DNA of 64,000 nucleotides from Euzebya pacifica (GCF_003344865.1 NZ_CP031165.1:1054001-1118000); one strand, 5' to 3'; shown: positions 9,234-18,839, counted from the first letter of the stretch. Notes: generated by a model not told the origin, from the letters alone. Translations and numbers: made by a program.

Positions 9234-9276
9234 GACCTACCGCCTCCACCTCGAAGTGTCGTGTTGCAACGAAGTC

Positions 9277-9430
9277 TTGAGGCTGCCCGACCCCCCTGCG
9301 ACTGGGACGACACGCCTCGGGTGCGTGTCGGCTCGGTCGACCCCCCTGCGACTGGGACGACACGCCTCGGGTGCGTGTCGGTTCGGTCGATCCCCCTGCG
9401 ACTGAGGCAACACACCTCAGGGGGAGGGAG
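9277..9430. repeat. array of 50-bp hairpin repeats, copy 1
   Basis: About 2.5 tandem units with a 50-bp period. Each unit holds the perfect dyad CGACACGC-N7-GCGTGTCG (9308-9330 and 9358-9380) followed by GGYTCGGTCGA and a C-run; the third unit is degenerate. The same family occurs at 21290-21435 and 24890-25030, always next to gene 3' ends, and a further half unit (GCGTGTCGCCTCGGTCGA, 6623-6640) lies on the other side of the IS30 element. The array is downstream of the YbjN-like gene. A role as terminator or mRNA 3' stabiliser is possible; it has no U-tract. Confidence 0.85.
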
Positions 9431-9433
9431 AGG

Positions 9434-10594
9434 TCAGAGGAGGCGTTGCTGGCGGATGGCCAGGACGCCGGGGAGCATGCGGGCCAGGTCGGCGATGCGG
9501 CGGGCGCCCTCGCGCAGGTCGGCCACGCTCAGGTCGTGGCCGAGGTCGGTCTCGACGAGGATCTGCCCGCCGGTGATGAACACCCGGGCGTGGCGGACGT
9601 CGGCGTTCAGCCCGTTGATGGTGTTCAGCAGCAGGCCGTCGTCCTCCTCGCCCTCGCCGAGCACCGCGAACACCTGCACCACGGGCGGTTCGCCGTCGGC
9701 CACCCGCAGGAACAGGCGCTGCTCCTCGAACCGCATCGGCAGGTCACCGTCGTCGTCGGGCCCCGCGTCGCCCTGGCCGAAGTCGTCCTCGAGCCACAGC
9801 TGGAGGCGGGTCTGCAGCTCCGAGGTGGTCGGGAACGGACGGAAGCGGGCCACGCCACCGGTCCAGCCGGCCTGGCGCATGACCAGCCAGCTGGCCTCCT
9901 GGATGGGCAGGAACAGCTCGATCTCGGGGTCCGTGGCAGTCTGCAGCAGCCGCTCGAGCAGCCCCAGCGGCACGGTCATGCGGGCGGCACCCTCGACCTC
10001 GGCGTCCACGAACGCCTCCGCGCGACCGACGCCGGGCCAGTCGACCCGGACGCCGACCCGTCCGGGCTCGGCGATGAACCAGGCCAGCGGCGGCGGGTAG
10101 TCCGGGCCGAGCTCCAGGCCGCCGGGCACGGTCCGGATCTGCTCGACCACGGCCAGCAACGCCACCGTGGAGGTCCGGGCACGGGCGTGCTTGTCGGTGT
10201 GGAGGGTGTCGGTGACGTCGGGGTAGAAGCCGACCCCCGCCGGCTGCACGACACGCATGGGGCCGACCGTCAGCTCCACCGCGCCGGTGCACAACCCGTC
10301 CTCGTCGGGGGCGGGCAGCGACAGGCGAACGCTGTCGACCTCCAGCTCGCTGACCAACGACGGCATCGGCAGCAGCCGTGGGGAGAGCAGCGCCTTGGGC
10401 ATCGGGCCGCCCTCGACGGTGTCGAGCATCACGTACACGTTGCTGCTGCCGCCGATCCACCGACGTCGGCCCGCGTGGGAGGTCAGCAGCACGTGGCCGA
10501 GCGGCCAGCCCTCGTCGTCGTCGCAGAAGGTCGACACCCGCTGTGCGACGTCCACGAGCTCGTCGACGTCCAGGTGCAGATCAACGGGAGGCAT
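9434..10594 (-). CDS. hypothetical protein with YbjN-like C-terminal domain
   Basis: Protein of 386 residues, no signal peptide or membrane segment. The last 120 residues (LFLRVADGEPPVVQVFAVLG, later LLLNTINGLNADVRHARVFI) have the alternating strands and the LN-x-ln signature of the YbjN/type-III-secretion-chaperone-like fold, which is common in actinobacteria as a peptide-binding or oligomerisation module. The N-terminal 220 residues resemble nothing I can name. The ATG at 10594 is preferred; a GTG two codons upstream is an alternative. It is divergent from the TetR gene 96 bases away, so the two may share a control region. Confidence 0.6.
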   Translation of the reverse strand: MPPVDLHLDVDELVDVAQRVSTFCDDDEGWPLGHVLLTSHAGRRRWIGGSSNVYVMLDTVEGGPMPKALLSPRLLPMPSLVSELEVDSVRLSLPAPDEDGLCTGAVELTVGPMRVVQPAGVGFYPDVTDTLHTDKHARARTSTVALLAVVEQIRTVPGGLELGPDYPPPLAWFIAEPGRVGVRVDWPGVGRAEAFVDAEVEGAARMTVPLGLLERLLQTATDPEIELFLPIQEASWLVMRQAGWTGGVARFRPFPTTSELQTRLQLWLEDDFGQGDAGPDDDGDLPMRFEEQRLFLRVADGEPPVVQVFAVLGEGEEDDGLLLNTINGLNADVRHARVFITGGQILVETDLGHDLSVADLREGARRIADLARMLPGVLAIRQQRLL

Positions 10595-10666
10595 GGTCAC
10601 CCAGTGTGCACGGTCGCGCTCTCGCCGAGGTCCCGGCCGCTGCCCGACGACACGGATCCGCCTCGT

Positions 10667-10679
10667 CGTACGGTGTACG
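10667..10679. promoter_or_regulatory. putative TetR-type operator
   Basis: CGTACGGTGTACG is a perfect 5+3+5 palindrome ending 11 bases before the ATG of the TetR-family gene, in the divergent gap with the YbjN-like gene. Position and form fit auto-repression by the TetR protein; no experimental support is available. Confidence 0.5.
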
Positions 10680-10690
10680 GTCGATCGCTG

Positions 10691-11380
10691 ATGGCTGCTC
10701 GCGACACCCCTGCCCGACCGGTGCCCGCTCGACCGGTGCTCTCCCGCGAACGGGTGCTCGACGCCGCCATCGCGCTCGCCGACGCCCAGGGGATCGAGGC
10801 CGTCACCATGCGTCGGCTGGCGGACGCCGTCGGCGCCAAGCCGATGTCGCTGTACCACCACCTGGCCAACAAGGAGGAGGTGGTGGACGGCATGGTCGAC
10901 GTGGTCTTCGCCGAGATCGAGCTGCCGTCCCCGGCGCTGGGGTGGAAGGAGGCGGCCCGCCTGCGCGCGCGGTCGGCCCGACGGGTACTCATCGCCCACC
11001 CGTGGGCGGTCCCGCTGCTCGAGTCACGACGGTCGCCCGGACCGGCAACGCTGCGCCACCACGACGCAGTGATCGGCGCGTACCGGGAGAACGGCTTCGA
11101 CATCGCGATGGCCGCCCATGCCGTCTCGGTCGTGGACGCCTACGTCTACGGGTTCGTCCTGACCGAGGCCGCGCTGCCGTTCGATGCCACCGACGGGGAA
11201 GGGGCACGCGACGCCATCGACGAGATCCTCTCACCCATGGACCGAGACTCCCATCCCCACCTCGTCGAGCTGGCGACGGCGCACGTCCTGCAGCCGGGCT
11301 ACAGCTTCGCCGAGGAGTTCGACTGGGGTCTCGACCTCGTGCTCGATGGCCTCGGGCGGCGGGTCGCCGGCCGCTCGTGA
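10691..11380 (+). CDS. TetR/AcrR-family transcriptional regulator
   Basis: Regulator of 229 residues. The N-terminal HTH (about 20-66) reads RVLDAAIALADAQG and MRRLADAVGAKPMSLYHHLA, the standard TetR DNA-recognition helix. The C-terminal ligand domain (about 90-225) is of the TetR_C type often fused to repressors of efflux or drug-response genes. The ATG at 10691 is just downstream of a palindrome. The ABC exporter operon starts 148 bases later on the same strand, so it is a likely target, but the ligand is unknown. Confidence 0.9.
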   Translation: MAARDTPARPVPARPVLSRERVLDAAIALADAQGIEAVTMRRLADAVGAKPMSLYHHLANKEEVVDGMVDVVFAEIELPSPALGWKEAARLRARSARRVLIAHPWAVPLLESRRSPGPATLRHHDAVIGAYRENGFDIAMAAHAVSVVDAYVYGFVLTEAALPFDATDGEGARDAIDEILSPMDRDSHPHLVELATAHVLQPGYSFAEEFDWGLDLVLDGLGRRVAGRS

Positions 11381-11528
11381 CCGCTCGCCGGCCCAGTGGG
11401 CCGCGAAGTGGACCCTGTTTCGGCCACTGCAGAGGGTCGGGCGACCGATCAGTATGGGGGTCGAGCGGATCCGCGCACGCCGATGCGGGTCCGCTCGTTG
11501 CCGCCGGAGACGACGAAAGGGTCGGTGC

Positions 11529-13505
11529 GTGAGCGCGAATCAAGCCGCCGTGGTGCAGCGCGCCGAGATGGGCGGTGCCCACCTCGCCGGTGCTGGCTGG
11601 CGCTTGATCGTCCGCCAGCTCAAGCGTGCCCCGAAGCAGTTCGCGCTGGGCATGCTGGGCACGACCTTCTACGCCGGTGCCACCGTCGTGTCCTCCGTCG
11701 TCATCGGCTGGGTCACCGACACCGTCCTGTTCCCCGCCGTGGAGGCCGGATCGATCGGGACGGCGTCCCTGGCCGTCGCCGCCATCGCGGTCATCGGCGT
11801 GTCCATGGTCCGCGCCGTCGGCATCGCGTTGCGCCGGGGCGGGGCCTACGCCGCCCAGTTCCGCCTGCAGCAGCGCGACCGGCGCGAGGTGACCGACCGG
11901 TACCTCGAGCTGCCGATCGCCTGGCACCGCCGTCACCCGACCGGCCAGCTGCTCGCCAACGTCAACGACGACGTCGAGGCCGCGTCCTTCATCGCCGCGC
12001 CGCTGCCGATGGCGGTCGGCGTGATCGTCATGCTCGTCGTCACCGCTGCGCTGCTGGTGTCCACCGACCCGTTCCTGGCGTTCGTCGGCTTCGCGGTCGG
12101 TCCCCTCCTCGGTGTCGCCAACTACGTGTACCAGCGGAAGATGCGTGTCGTCGCCGCCGATGCCCAGCGGCTGCGTGCCCGGGTGTCGGAGACCGCCCAC
12201 GAGTCCTTCGACGCGGCCTTGGTCGTCAAGACCCTCGGCCGGGAGGATGCCGAGGCCGAACGCTTCGGGGTCCGCAGCGATGCCCTGCGCGACCGGATGA
12301 TCCAGGTCGGCCGGCTCCGCGCGGTCTTCGACCCCGTGATGGAGGCGCTGCCGAGCATCGGCATCCTCCTCGTCCTCTTCGTCGGCGCCCAGCGTGCGGC
12401 GAGCGGCGCCATCACCGCCGGTGACCTCGTGACGTTCGCCTACCTCTTCCGGCTGGTCGCGCTGCCGATGCGGGTCTTCGGTTGGCTGCTCGGCGAGCTG
12501 CCCCGCGCAGTGGTCGGCATGGAACGCATCGATGCCGTGCTCGACACCACCGACCGGGTCGACTACGGCACCGACGTCCCTGCGGCGACGCCCGACGCGA
12601 CCGGCGCCCGTGCCACCGTCCATGACGTGGCCTACCGCCACCCCGAGGGGGCCTACCAGGACCTGTCCCGCGGCCCCGTCGTCGAGCCGATCGCGACCGC
12701 GTGGCCCGAGACAGGCCCCGTCGAACCGGCGGTCGTCGACCAGACGCGTGGCCTTCGTGCCATCGACCTCGACGTCCCCGCCGGCTCCACCGTCGCCGTC
12801 GTCGGCCCCACCGGGTCGGGCAAGACCACCATCGCCCACCTGCTGGCGCGCCTGTTCGACCCCGACGAGGGACGGATCGCGCTGGACGACCGGCCCCTCG
12901 CGGACCTCCAGCGTGCAGCGCTTGCCGACAACGTCGCGCTCGTCTTCCAGGAGGCGTTCCTGTTCGACGACGACGTCATGGGCAACCTCACCCTCGGCGA
13001 GCCGATGGCCGAGGACGACGTGCGGTGGGCAGCCGAGCTGGCGCAGGCCGACGGTTTCATCGCCGACCTGCCCGACGGCTACCGCACCCAGCTGGGGGAG
13101 CGGGGGGCCTCCTTGTCCGGGGGGCAGCGGCAACGGATCGCCCTGGCCAGGGCGCTGCTGCGTCGCCCTCGCCTGCTCATCCTCGACGACGCCACGTCGG
13201 CGGTCGATCCCAGCGTGGAGTCCGCGATCCTCCGCGGCCTGTCGGCGCTGGACACCACCGTCGTGCTGGTCGCCTACCGCCGCTCCTCCATCGCCCTTGC
13301 CGACGAGGTCGTCTACGTCGAGGCCGGTCGTGTGGCCGGTCGTGGCAACCACGACGAGCTGTACGCGAGCCAGCCCGGCTACCGCGACCTGATCGACGCC
13401 TACGACTCCGGCAAGCCGGTCCGGACCGGTACCCGTGTCCCGACCGACACCCGTGTTCCGACCGACACCCGTGTTCCGACCGACCACAGCGGAGCAAGGC
13501 GATGA
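11529..13505 (+). CDS. ABC exporter half-transporter with degenerate ATP site (subunit A)
   Basis: Type IV ABC exporter of 658 residues: six membrane helices (about 20-330) then an ATP-binding domain with Walker A GPTGSGKTT (429-437) and signature LSGGQRQ (529-535). The Walker B reads LLILDDATS, with D554 in place of the catalytic Glu, and the H-loop reads VAYRRSS with Y583 in place of His. These two changes mark the degenerate partner of heterodimeric exporters. A linker of about 50 residues precedes the NBD core. GTG start at 11529 follows GAAAGGG. The C-terminal tail is three TRVPTD repeats. The stop overlaps the next gene (ATGA). Confidence 0.92.
   Translation: MSANQAAVVQRAEMGGAHLAGAGWRLIVRQLKRAPKQFALGMLGTTFYAGATVVSSVVIGWVTDTVLFPAVEAGSIGTASLAVAAIAVIGVSMVRAVGIALRRGGAYAAQFRLQQRDRREVTDRYLELPIAWHRRHPTGQLLANVNDDVEAASFIAAPLPMAVGVIVMLVVTAALLVSTDPFLAFVGFAVGPLLGVANYVYQRKMRVVAADAQRLRARVSETAHESFDAALVVKTLGREDAEAERFGVRSDALRDRMIQVGRLRAVFDPVMEALPSIGILLVLFVGAQRAASGAITAGDLVTFAYLFRLVALPMRVFGWLLGELPRAVVGMERIDAVLDTTDRVDYGTDVPAATPDATGARATVHDVAYRHPEGAYQDLSRGPVVEPIATAWPETGPVEPAVVDQTRGLRAIDLDVPAGSTVAVVGPTGSGKTTIAHLLARLFDPDEGRIALDDRPLADLQRAALADNVALVFQEAFLFDDDVMGNLTLGEPMAEDDVRWAAELAQADGFIADLPDGYRTQLGERGASLSGGQRQRIALARALLRRPRLLILDDATSAVDPSVESAILRGLSALDTTVVLVAYRRSSIALADEVVYVEAGRVAGRGNHDELYASQPGYRDLIDAYDSGKPVRTGTRVPTDTRVPTDTRVPTDHSGARR
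13431..13484 (+). repeat. three in-frame 18-bp tandem repeats at the end of exporter subunit A
   Basis: Three copies of ACCCGTGTYCCGACCGAC encode TRVPTD three times, just before the stop codon. Copies two and three are identical at the DNA level, which implies recent duplication. The tail has no known role and may simply be tolerated slippage. Confidence 0.9.
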
Positions 13506-15331
13506 GCACCGACACCGGAGCTCCCGACGTGGCCGCCAAGGCAACCGAGCTCGGCGCGATGGAGACCATCCGCCGTGGCCTCGCCCTGTCACCCGAGCTG
13601 CGTGTGGGACTCGGTGTCACCGGCCTGCTGGCGCTCGGCTCGACCGCCGGCCGGGTCGTGGTGCCCGTCCTGGTCCAGCAGGTGCTCGACCGCGGGTTCG
13701 ACGTGTCGACCGGCACCGTGGACATGGGCATCGTGACCAACTTGGTGCTGTTCGGCGCCCTCGCCGTTGCCCTCACCGCGTTGTCGACCGGGATGATGAA
13801 CCTGCGGCTCGCGGTCGTCGCCGAGCAGGCGCTGTCCAACCTTCGCCGGCGCGCGTTCGCCCACATCCACGACCTGTCGATGCTGCACCAGGCAGGCGAA
13901 CAGCGCGGCGTGCTTGTCGCGCGCGTCACCACCGACATCGACCAGATCTCGCGGTTCATGCAGTGGGCCGGCCTGCAGCTGATCATCAACTTCGGGCAGG
14001 CCACCCTGGCCCTGACCGTCATGCTCGTCCTCACCTGGCAGCTGGCCCTCGTCGTGGTCGTGCTCGTGCCCGTCATCGCGGTCGTCATCAAGCTGTTCCA
14101 GGGCCGCCTCGACGCCGCCTACCTCGAGGTCCGCCGCCGGGTCGGTCGCCTGCTCGGCACCCTGGCCGAGACCGTCGTGGGCGCCCAGGTCATCCGTGCC
14201 TACGGCATGGAGGACCGAGTCCGCGAGCGGCTCGACGACGCGATCACCGACCACCGGGAGGCCTCCCTCAAGGCGGGGTGGCTGTCGGCGACCTTCTCCG
14301 GCGTCGGCGAGCGGCTCAGCTCCCTGGTCATCGCCGGTGTGCTCGTCGTCGGTGCAGTGCTCGCCGTCAACGACGTCACCACTGTCGGTCGCGTCGTGGC
14401 GTTCCTCTTCCTCGCCCAGCTGTTCGTGGAACCCGTGCAGGCCTTCGGGGAGGCCGTCAACGAGGCCCAGAACGCCATCGCCGGCTGGCGCCGGGTGATC
14501 GAGATCCTCGACACCGCCCCCGACGTCGCCGACCCGGGACCCGACGGCGTCGACCTGCCCGAGGGTCCCCTCGGCATCCACTTCGACCACGTCGGCTTCG
14601 CCTACCCGCCTGCCGAGGGCGACGAGCCCACGCAGGTCCTCTTCGACGTCGACGTCACCATCCAGCCACAGACGCGCATCGCCGTCGTCGGCGAGACCGG
14701 CTCGGGCAAGACCACCTTCGCGAAGCTGTTGACCCGCCTGATGGACCCCACCGGCGGGGCTGTCCTGCTGGGTGGCGTGCCGCTGGACGACGTGCGGTTC
14801 CGCAGCCTCCGCTCCCGTGTCGTCATGGTCCCGCAGGACGGCATGCTGTTCGCCGGCACCATCACCGAGAACGTGCTGATGGGCGACGGCGACCTCGCCG
14901 TCGCGCAGGTCCGTCGGGCCTTCGACGAGCTGGGCCTCGGCGACTGGGTCACCAGCCTGCCCGAGGGCCTTGACACGCCCGTCGGGGAACGGGGTGACGC
15001 CCTGTCGGCCGGCGAACGCCAGCTCGTGGCGCTGGCCCGCGCCTACGTCGCCGACCCCGACGTGCTGGTCCTCGACGAGGCCACCTCGGCCGTCGACCCG
15101 GCGGCGGAGATGCGGCTGCAGCGGGCGCTCGCCGGGCTGACCGCCGGGCGGACCACGGTGACGATCGCCCATCGGCTGTCCACGGCCGAGCAGGCAGACC
15201 GCGTGCTCGTGTTCGACGCCGGGCGCATCGTCGAGGACGGCCCGCACGCCGACCTGGTCGAGGCCGGCGGGCTGTACAGCCGCATGCACGGTGCCTGGGA
15301 GGCCGGCACCTCCAGCGCCCGGTCGGCCTGA
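13502..15331 (+). CDS. ABC exporter half-transporter with catalytic ATP site (subunit B)
   Basis: Partner of the preceding subunit, 609 residues. Six membrane helices lie within about 30-320; the NBD has Walker A GETGSGKTT (about 397), Walker B VLVLDEATS with the catalytic E526, and H557 in the H-loop AHRLST. Its signature is LSAGERQ (501-507), deviating from LSGGQ; in a heterodimer this signature faces the degenerate Walker site of subunit A, which fits the pattern exactly. The ATG overlaps the TGA of subunit A by four bases. Likely a drug or lipid exporter; the substrate is unknown. Confidence 0.93.
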   Translation: MSTDTGAPDVAAKATELGAMETIRRGLALSPELRVGLGVTGLLALGSTAGRVVVPVLVQQVLDRGFDVSTGTVDMGIVTNLVLFGALAVALTALSTGMMNLRLAVVAEQALSNLRRRAFAHIHDLSMLHQAGEQRGVLVARVTTDIDQISRFMQWAGLQLIINFGQATLALTVMLVLTWQLALVVVVLVPVIAVVIKLFQGRLDAAYLEVRRRVGRLLGTLAETVVGAQVIRAYGMEDRVRERLDDAITDHREASLKAGWLSATFSGVGERLSSLVIAGVLVVGAVLAVNDVTTVGRVVAFLFLAQLFVEPVQAFGEAVNEAQNAIAGWRRVIEILDTAPDVADPGPDGVDLPEGPLGIHFDHVGFAYPPAEGDEPTQVLFDVDVTIQPQTRIAVVGETGSGKTTFAKLLTRLMDPTGGAVLLGGVPLDDVRFRSLRSRVVMVPQDGMLFAGTITENVLMGDGDLAVAQVRRAFDELGLGDWVTSLPEGLDTPVGERGDALSAGERQLVALARAYVADPDVLVLDEATSAVDPAAEMRLQRALAGLTAGRTTVTIAHRLSTAEQADRVLVFDAGRIVEDGPHADLVEAGGLYSRMHGAWEAGTSSARSA

Positions 15332-15384
15332 GCCCTGCCGTCACCGACGGGCGGATCGGCCGGGTTGGCGGGGTGGCGGCCGAC

Positions 15385-15611
15385 GCTATTCTCGTCCTCG
15401 AGCGGCGTTGATCCGGCCATCACCGGGGAGCCACCGGAAGAACGGCCGGACGATCCAGCGGATCGCCCGGCCCAGTAGAACCGGTCGGGCAGGCCCGTCA
15501 CAGCCGTCAACGAGTGGTCGCCGTTCGCCGGTGACAAACGAGGTGGTACCGCGGAGGTCGACGAGCGCGTCGACCCTCGTCCTCGGCACAGCACCAACGC
15601 CCCGAGGACCC
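15385..15611 (+). promoter_or_regulatory. T-box riboswitch for ileS, translational type
   Basis: Leader of ileS. The T-box core GAGGTGGTACCGCGG lies at 15540-15554; its UGGU pairs with the 3' end of uncharged tRNA-Ile (discriminator A). Upstream, CCGGGGAGCCACCGGAAGAAC (within 15422-15442) matches the stem II region of actinobacterial ileS T-boxes, next to a short stem I with the candidate specifier ATC at 15419-15421. Downstream a hairpin (15555-15577) and then GTCCTCGG (15579-15586) pairs perfectly with CCGAGGAC (15602-15609), hiding the GAGGA ribosome site before the GTG at 15616. Uncharged tRNA-Ile should free this site. Confidence 0.9.
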
Positions 15612-15615
15612 AGCC

Positions 15616-18600
15616 GTGACCGCTCCCGCTCTCCAGCCATCCCGTGCCGCCTACCCGCGTCACGGCGGCACCGTGCCCGCCGCGCCCTCCTTCCCCGAGA
15701 TCGAGACCGCGGTGCTGCGCTACTGGGCCGACGACGCCACGTTCGAGGCGTCGGTCGAGGCACGCCCGGCCGGTGAGAACGGCGACAACGAGTTCGTCTT
15801 CTACGACGGCCCGCCGTTCGCCAACGGCCTGCCGCACTACGGCCACCTGCTGACCGGCTACGTCAAGGACGTCGTCCCGCGGTTCCGCACCATGACCGGC
15901 CGCCGGGTCGAGCGGCGGTTCGGCTGGGACTGCCACGGCCTGCCCGCGGAGGTCGAGGCCGAGAAGCAGCTCGGGATCACCCACAAGTCCGAGATCGAGG
16001 ACATGGGCATCGAGGTGTTCAACGACGCCTGCCGCACCTCGGTCCTGCGCTACACCGACGAGTGGGAGGACTACGTCACCCGCCAGGCCCGCTGGGTCGA
16101 CTTCGAGGGCGACTACAAGACCCTCGACACCGACTACATGGAGTCGGTGATGTGGGCGTTCAAGACGCTCCACGACAAGGGGCTGGTCTACGAGGGCTTC
16201 CGCGTCCTCGCCTACTGCTGGCGCTGCGAGACCCCGCTGTCCAACACCGAGACCCGGATGGACGACACCTACCGCCAGCGGCAGGACCCGGCGGTGACGG
16301 TCGGTCTGCGGTTGTCGGAGGAGGGGGACGAGCTGGACGGCGCGCTCGCGCTGATCTGGACCACCACCCCGTGGACCCTGCCCTCCAACCTGGCCGCCGC
16401 CGTCCACCCCGACCTGGACTACGTCGTCGTCGAGCCCACCGAGGGCGACTTCGCCGGCCAGAAGCTGGTCCTCGCCGACGCCGCCGTGTCCCGCTACGCC
16501 CGCGAGCTCGGTGAGGAGCCGCCGGTCGTCGCCCGCCTGACCGGCGCCGACCTGCTGGGTCGTGGCTACACCCCGCCGTTCGGGTACTTCCTCGGGGCGG
16601 ACAACGCCCACCAGGTCCTGGCGGCCGACTACGTCTCGGCCGAGGACGGCACCGGGCTGGTCCACATCGCCCCTGCGTTCGGCGAGGACGACAAGCTGGT
16701 CACCGACGCTGCCGGGATCACGCCGGTCGTGCCCGTCGACTCCCAGGGCCTGTTCACCGCCGAGGTCAGCGACTTCGCGGGCATGCACGTGTTCGAGGCC
16801 AACACGCCGATCACCCGGGCGCTGCGCGACGCCGGGCTGCTGGTGCGCCACGAGACCTACGAGCACCCCTATCCGCACTGCTGGCGCTGCGACAACCCGC
16901 TGATCTACCGCGCCGTCTCGTCATGGTTCGTGGAGGTCACCAAGATCCGCGACCGCATGGTCGAGCTGAACGCCGACATCGACTGGGTGCCCGGCCACAT
17001 CAAGGACGGCTCGTTCGGCCAGTGGCTGGCCGGGGCGCGGGACTGGTCGATCAGCCGCAACCGCTACTGGGGTTCGCCGATCCCGGTGTGGCAGTCCGAC
17101 GACCCCCGCTACCCCCGCACCGACGTGTACGGCTCGCTGGACGAGCTCGAGGCCGACTTCGGGGTCCGCCTGACCGACCTCCATCGGCCCGCGATCGACG
17201 AGCTGACCCGGCCCAACCCCGACGACCCGACGGGCCAGTCGACGATGCGCCGGGTGCCGGAGGTGCTGGACTGCTGGTTCGAGTCCGGTTCCATGCCGTT
17301 CGCGCAGGTCCACTACCCGTTCGAGAACGCCGAGTGGTTCGAGCACCACTACCCGGGCGATTTCATCGTTGAGTACAACGGCCAGACGCGCGGCTGGTTC
17401 TACACCCTCCATGTCCTGGCGACGGCCCTGTTCGACCGCCCCGCGTTCACGACCTGCCTGGCCCACGGCATCCTGCTGGGCGACGACGGCCGCAAGATGA
17501 GCAAGTCACTGAAGAACTATCCCGACGTGCGCGAGGTGTTCGACCGCGACGGCGCCGACGCCATGCGCTGGTTCCTCATGTCCTCGCCCGTCCTCCGCGG
17601 CGGAAACCTGATCGTGACCGAGCAGGGCATCCGCGACTCGGTCCGCCAGGTCCTGCTGCCGCTGTGGAACACCTGGTACTTCCTGCAGCTCTACGCCGGC
17701 GCGGCCGGGACCTCCGGATCGGTGTCGACCGCGTCGACGGATGTGCTGGACCGCTACGTGATGGCACGGGTCCGCGAGGCGGTGGAAGGCATGACGTCGG
17801 CGCTGGAGTCCGGTGACATCGCCGGGGCCACCGCGACATTCGGCGACACCCTCGACAGCGTCACCAACTGGTACGTCCGCCGGTCGCGCGACCGGTTCTG
17901 GAACGCCGAGACGCCGGAGGGGCAGGCTGCCGTCGACACCCTCCACACGGTGCTGGAGGTGCTGTGTCGCTTGGCCGCGCCGCTGCTGCCGCTGGTGGCG
18001 GAGGAGGTGTGGCGTGGCCTGACCGGCGAGCGCTCGGTCCACCTCACCGACTGGCCGATGCCCGACGAGCTGCCCAGCGACCACGCGCTGGTCGCCGGCA
18101 TGGACGGCATCCGGGCAGCAGCCTCGGCCGTGCTGGGCCTGCGAACCGCTGCCGGCCTGCGCGTGCGCCTGCCACTGTCCACCCTCACCGTGGCGGTGGA
18201 GGATCCCGCAGCGCTGCAGCCCTACGTCGGACTGCTTGCCGACGAGGTCAACGTCAAGGACGTCCGGCTGGTCTCCATCGCCGAGGCCGAGGCGGCCGGG
18301 GTCGGGGTCAGCCAGCAGCTGACCGTCAACGCCCGTGCGGCCGGCCCGCGGTTGGGCAAGGACGTGCAGGGCGTCATCAAGGCCTCCAAGACCGGCGACT
18401 GGTCCGTCGACGGCGACGCGGTCGTGTGCGGCGGGGTCGCCCTGGACCCGGCCGAGTACGAGCTCACGACCGTGGTCGAGGGCTCCGGGGACCATTCGGT
18501 CGTCGGTCAGATCCCGGCGGTGGGTGATGGGCCGGGCGGCTTCGTGCTGCTGGACACGACGGTCACGCCGGAGCTCGAGGCCGAGGGCTGGGCCCGCGAC

Positions 18601-18807
18601 GTCATCCGCAAGGTCGCCGACGCCCGCCGTGACGCCGACCTGCACGTGTCGGACCGGATCGTGCTGTCGCTGACCGTCCCGCCGGGCCGTAGCGACGCCC
18701 TGGACGTCCACCGCGACATGATCGCCGCCGAGACGCTGGCGACCGAGCTGCACGGCGACCTCGACGGACAGCTGGGTGACGACGACGTCAGGATCACGCT
18801 GGGGTGA
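15616..18807 (+). CDS. ileS: isoleucyl-tRNA synthetase, long eukaryotic-like type
   Basis: Charges tRNA-Ile in the cytoplasm. Class Ia synthetase of 1063 residues. The ATP-binding signatures are HYGH (74-77, in [15 protein letters not shown]) and KMSKS (627-631). An inserted CP1 editing domain contains [12 protein letters not shown] (about 250). The length and the [18 protein letters not shown] stretch fit the eukaryotic-like clade found in mycobacteria and linked to natural mupirocin tolerance. The GTG start at 15616 is set by the GAGGA site that is hidden in the T-box leader. The last codons are copied twice after the stop. Confidence 0.97.
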   Translation: MTAPALQPSRAAYPRHGGTVPAAPSFPEIETAVLRYWADDATFEASVEARPAGENGDNEFVFYDGPPFANGLPHYGHLLTGYVKDVVPRFRTMTGRRVERRFGWDCHGLPAEVEAEKQLGITHKSEIEDMGIEVFNDACRTSVLRYTDEWEDYVTRQARWVDFEGDYKTLDTDYMESVMWAFKTLHDKGLVYEGFRVLAYCWRCETPLSNTETRMDDTYRQRQDPAVTVGLRLSEEGDELDGALALIWTTTPWTLPSNLAAAVHPDLDYVVVEPTEGDFAGQKLVLADAAVSRYARELGEEPPVVARLTGADLLGRGYTPPFGYFLGADNAHQVLAADYVSAEDGTGLVHIAPAFGEDDKLVTDAAGITPVVPVDSQGLFTAEVSDFAGMHVFEANTPITRALRDAGLLVRHETYEHPYPHCWRCDNPLIYRAVSSWFVEVTKIRDRMVELNADIDWVPGHIKDGSFGQWLAGARDWSISRNRYWGSPIPVWQSDDPRYPRTDVYGSLDELEADFGVRLTDLHRPAIDELTRPNPDDPTGQSTMRRVPEVLDCWFESGSMPFAQVHYPFENAEWFEHHYPGDFIVEYNGQTRGWFYTLHVLATALFDRPAFTTCLAHGILLGDDGRKMSKSLKNYPDVREVFDRDGADAMRWFLMSSPVLRGGNLIVTEQGIRDSVRQVLLPLWNTWYFLQLYAGAAGTSGSVSTASTDVLDRYVMARVREAVEGMTSALESGDIAGATATFGDTLDSVTNWYVRRSRDRFWNAETPEGQAAVDTLHTVLEVLCRLAAPLLPLVAEEVWRGLTGERSVHLTDWPMPDELPSDHALVAGMDGIRAAASAVLGLRTAAGLRVRLPLSTLTVAVEDPAALQPYVGLLADEVNVKDVRLVSIAEAEAAGVGVSQQLTVNARAAGPRLGKDVQGVIKASKTGDWSVDGDAVVCGGVALDPAEYELTTVVEGSGDHSVVGQIPAVGDGPGGFVLLDTTVTPELEAEGWARDVIRKVADARRDADLHVSDRIVLSLTVPPGRSDALDVHRDMIAAETLATELHGDLDGQLGDDDVRITLG

Positions 18808-18839
18808 GATCACGCTGGAGTGAGATCACCCTGGGGTGA
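18792..18839 (+). repeat. three 16-bp tandem repeats across the ileS stop codon
   Basis: GATCACGCTGGGGTGA and two near-identical copies follow each other without gap (18792-18807, 18808-18823, 18824-18839). The first contains the last codons and the TGA of ileS. Since 16 is not a multiple of three, later copies present TGA in other frames. The rest of the gap to 18910 carries the ribosome site AAGGA for the next gene. Confidence 0.9.

Larger units (their letters stand above)
6639..9276 (-). mobile_element. IS30-family insertion sequence, interrupted by an IS256-family element
   Basis: A complete IS30-type element whose transposase gene is cut in two by the IS256 element at 7568-8966. Imperfect terminal inverted repeats start with GACTT at 6639 (plus strand) and at 9276 (minus strand): GACTTGTTGTCAACCGG against GACTTCGTTGCAACACG, about 11 of 17 positions identical. 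The outer borders are not certain; the right one could lie up to 9287. Repeat-family sequence flanks both sides (6623-6640 and from about 9281), so the element landed in an intergenic hairpin-repeat array. Without the IS256 insert the element would be about 1.23 kb, normal for the family. Confidence 0.8.

Noticed and set aside
9290-9400. Possible CRISPR array because of regular 50-bp spacing
   Set aside because: Whole units, not only short repeats, are conserved; there are no unique spacers of constant size and no cas genes.
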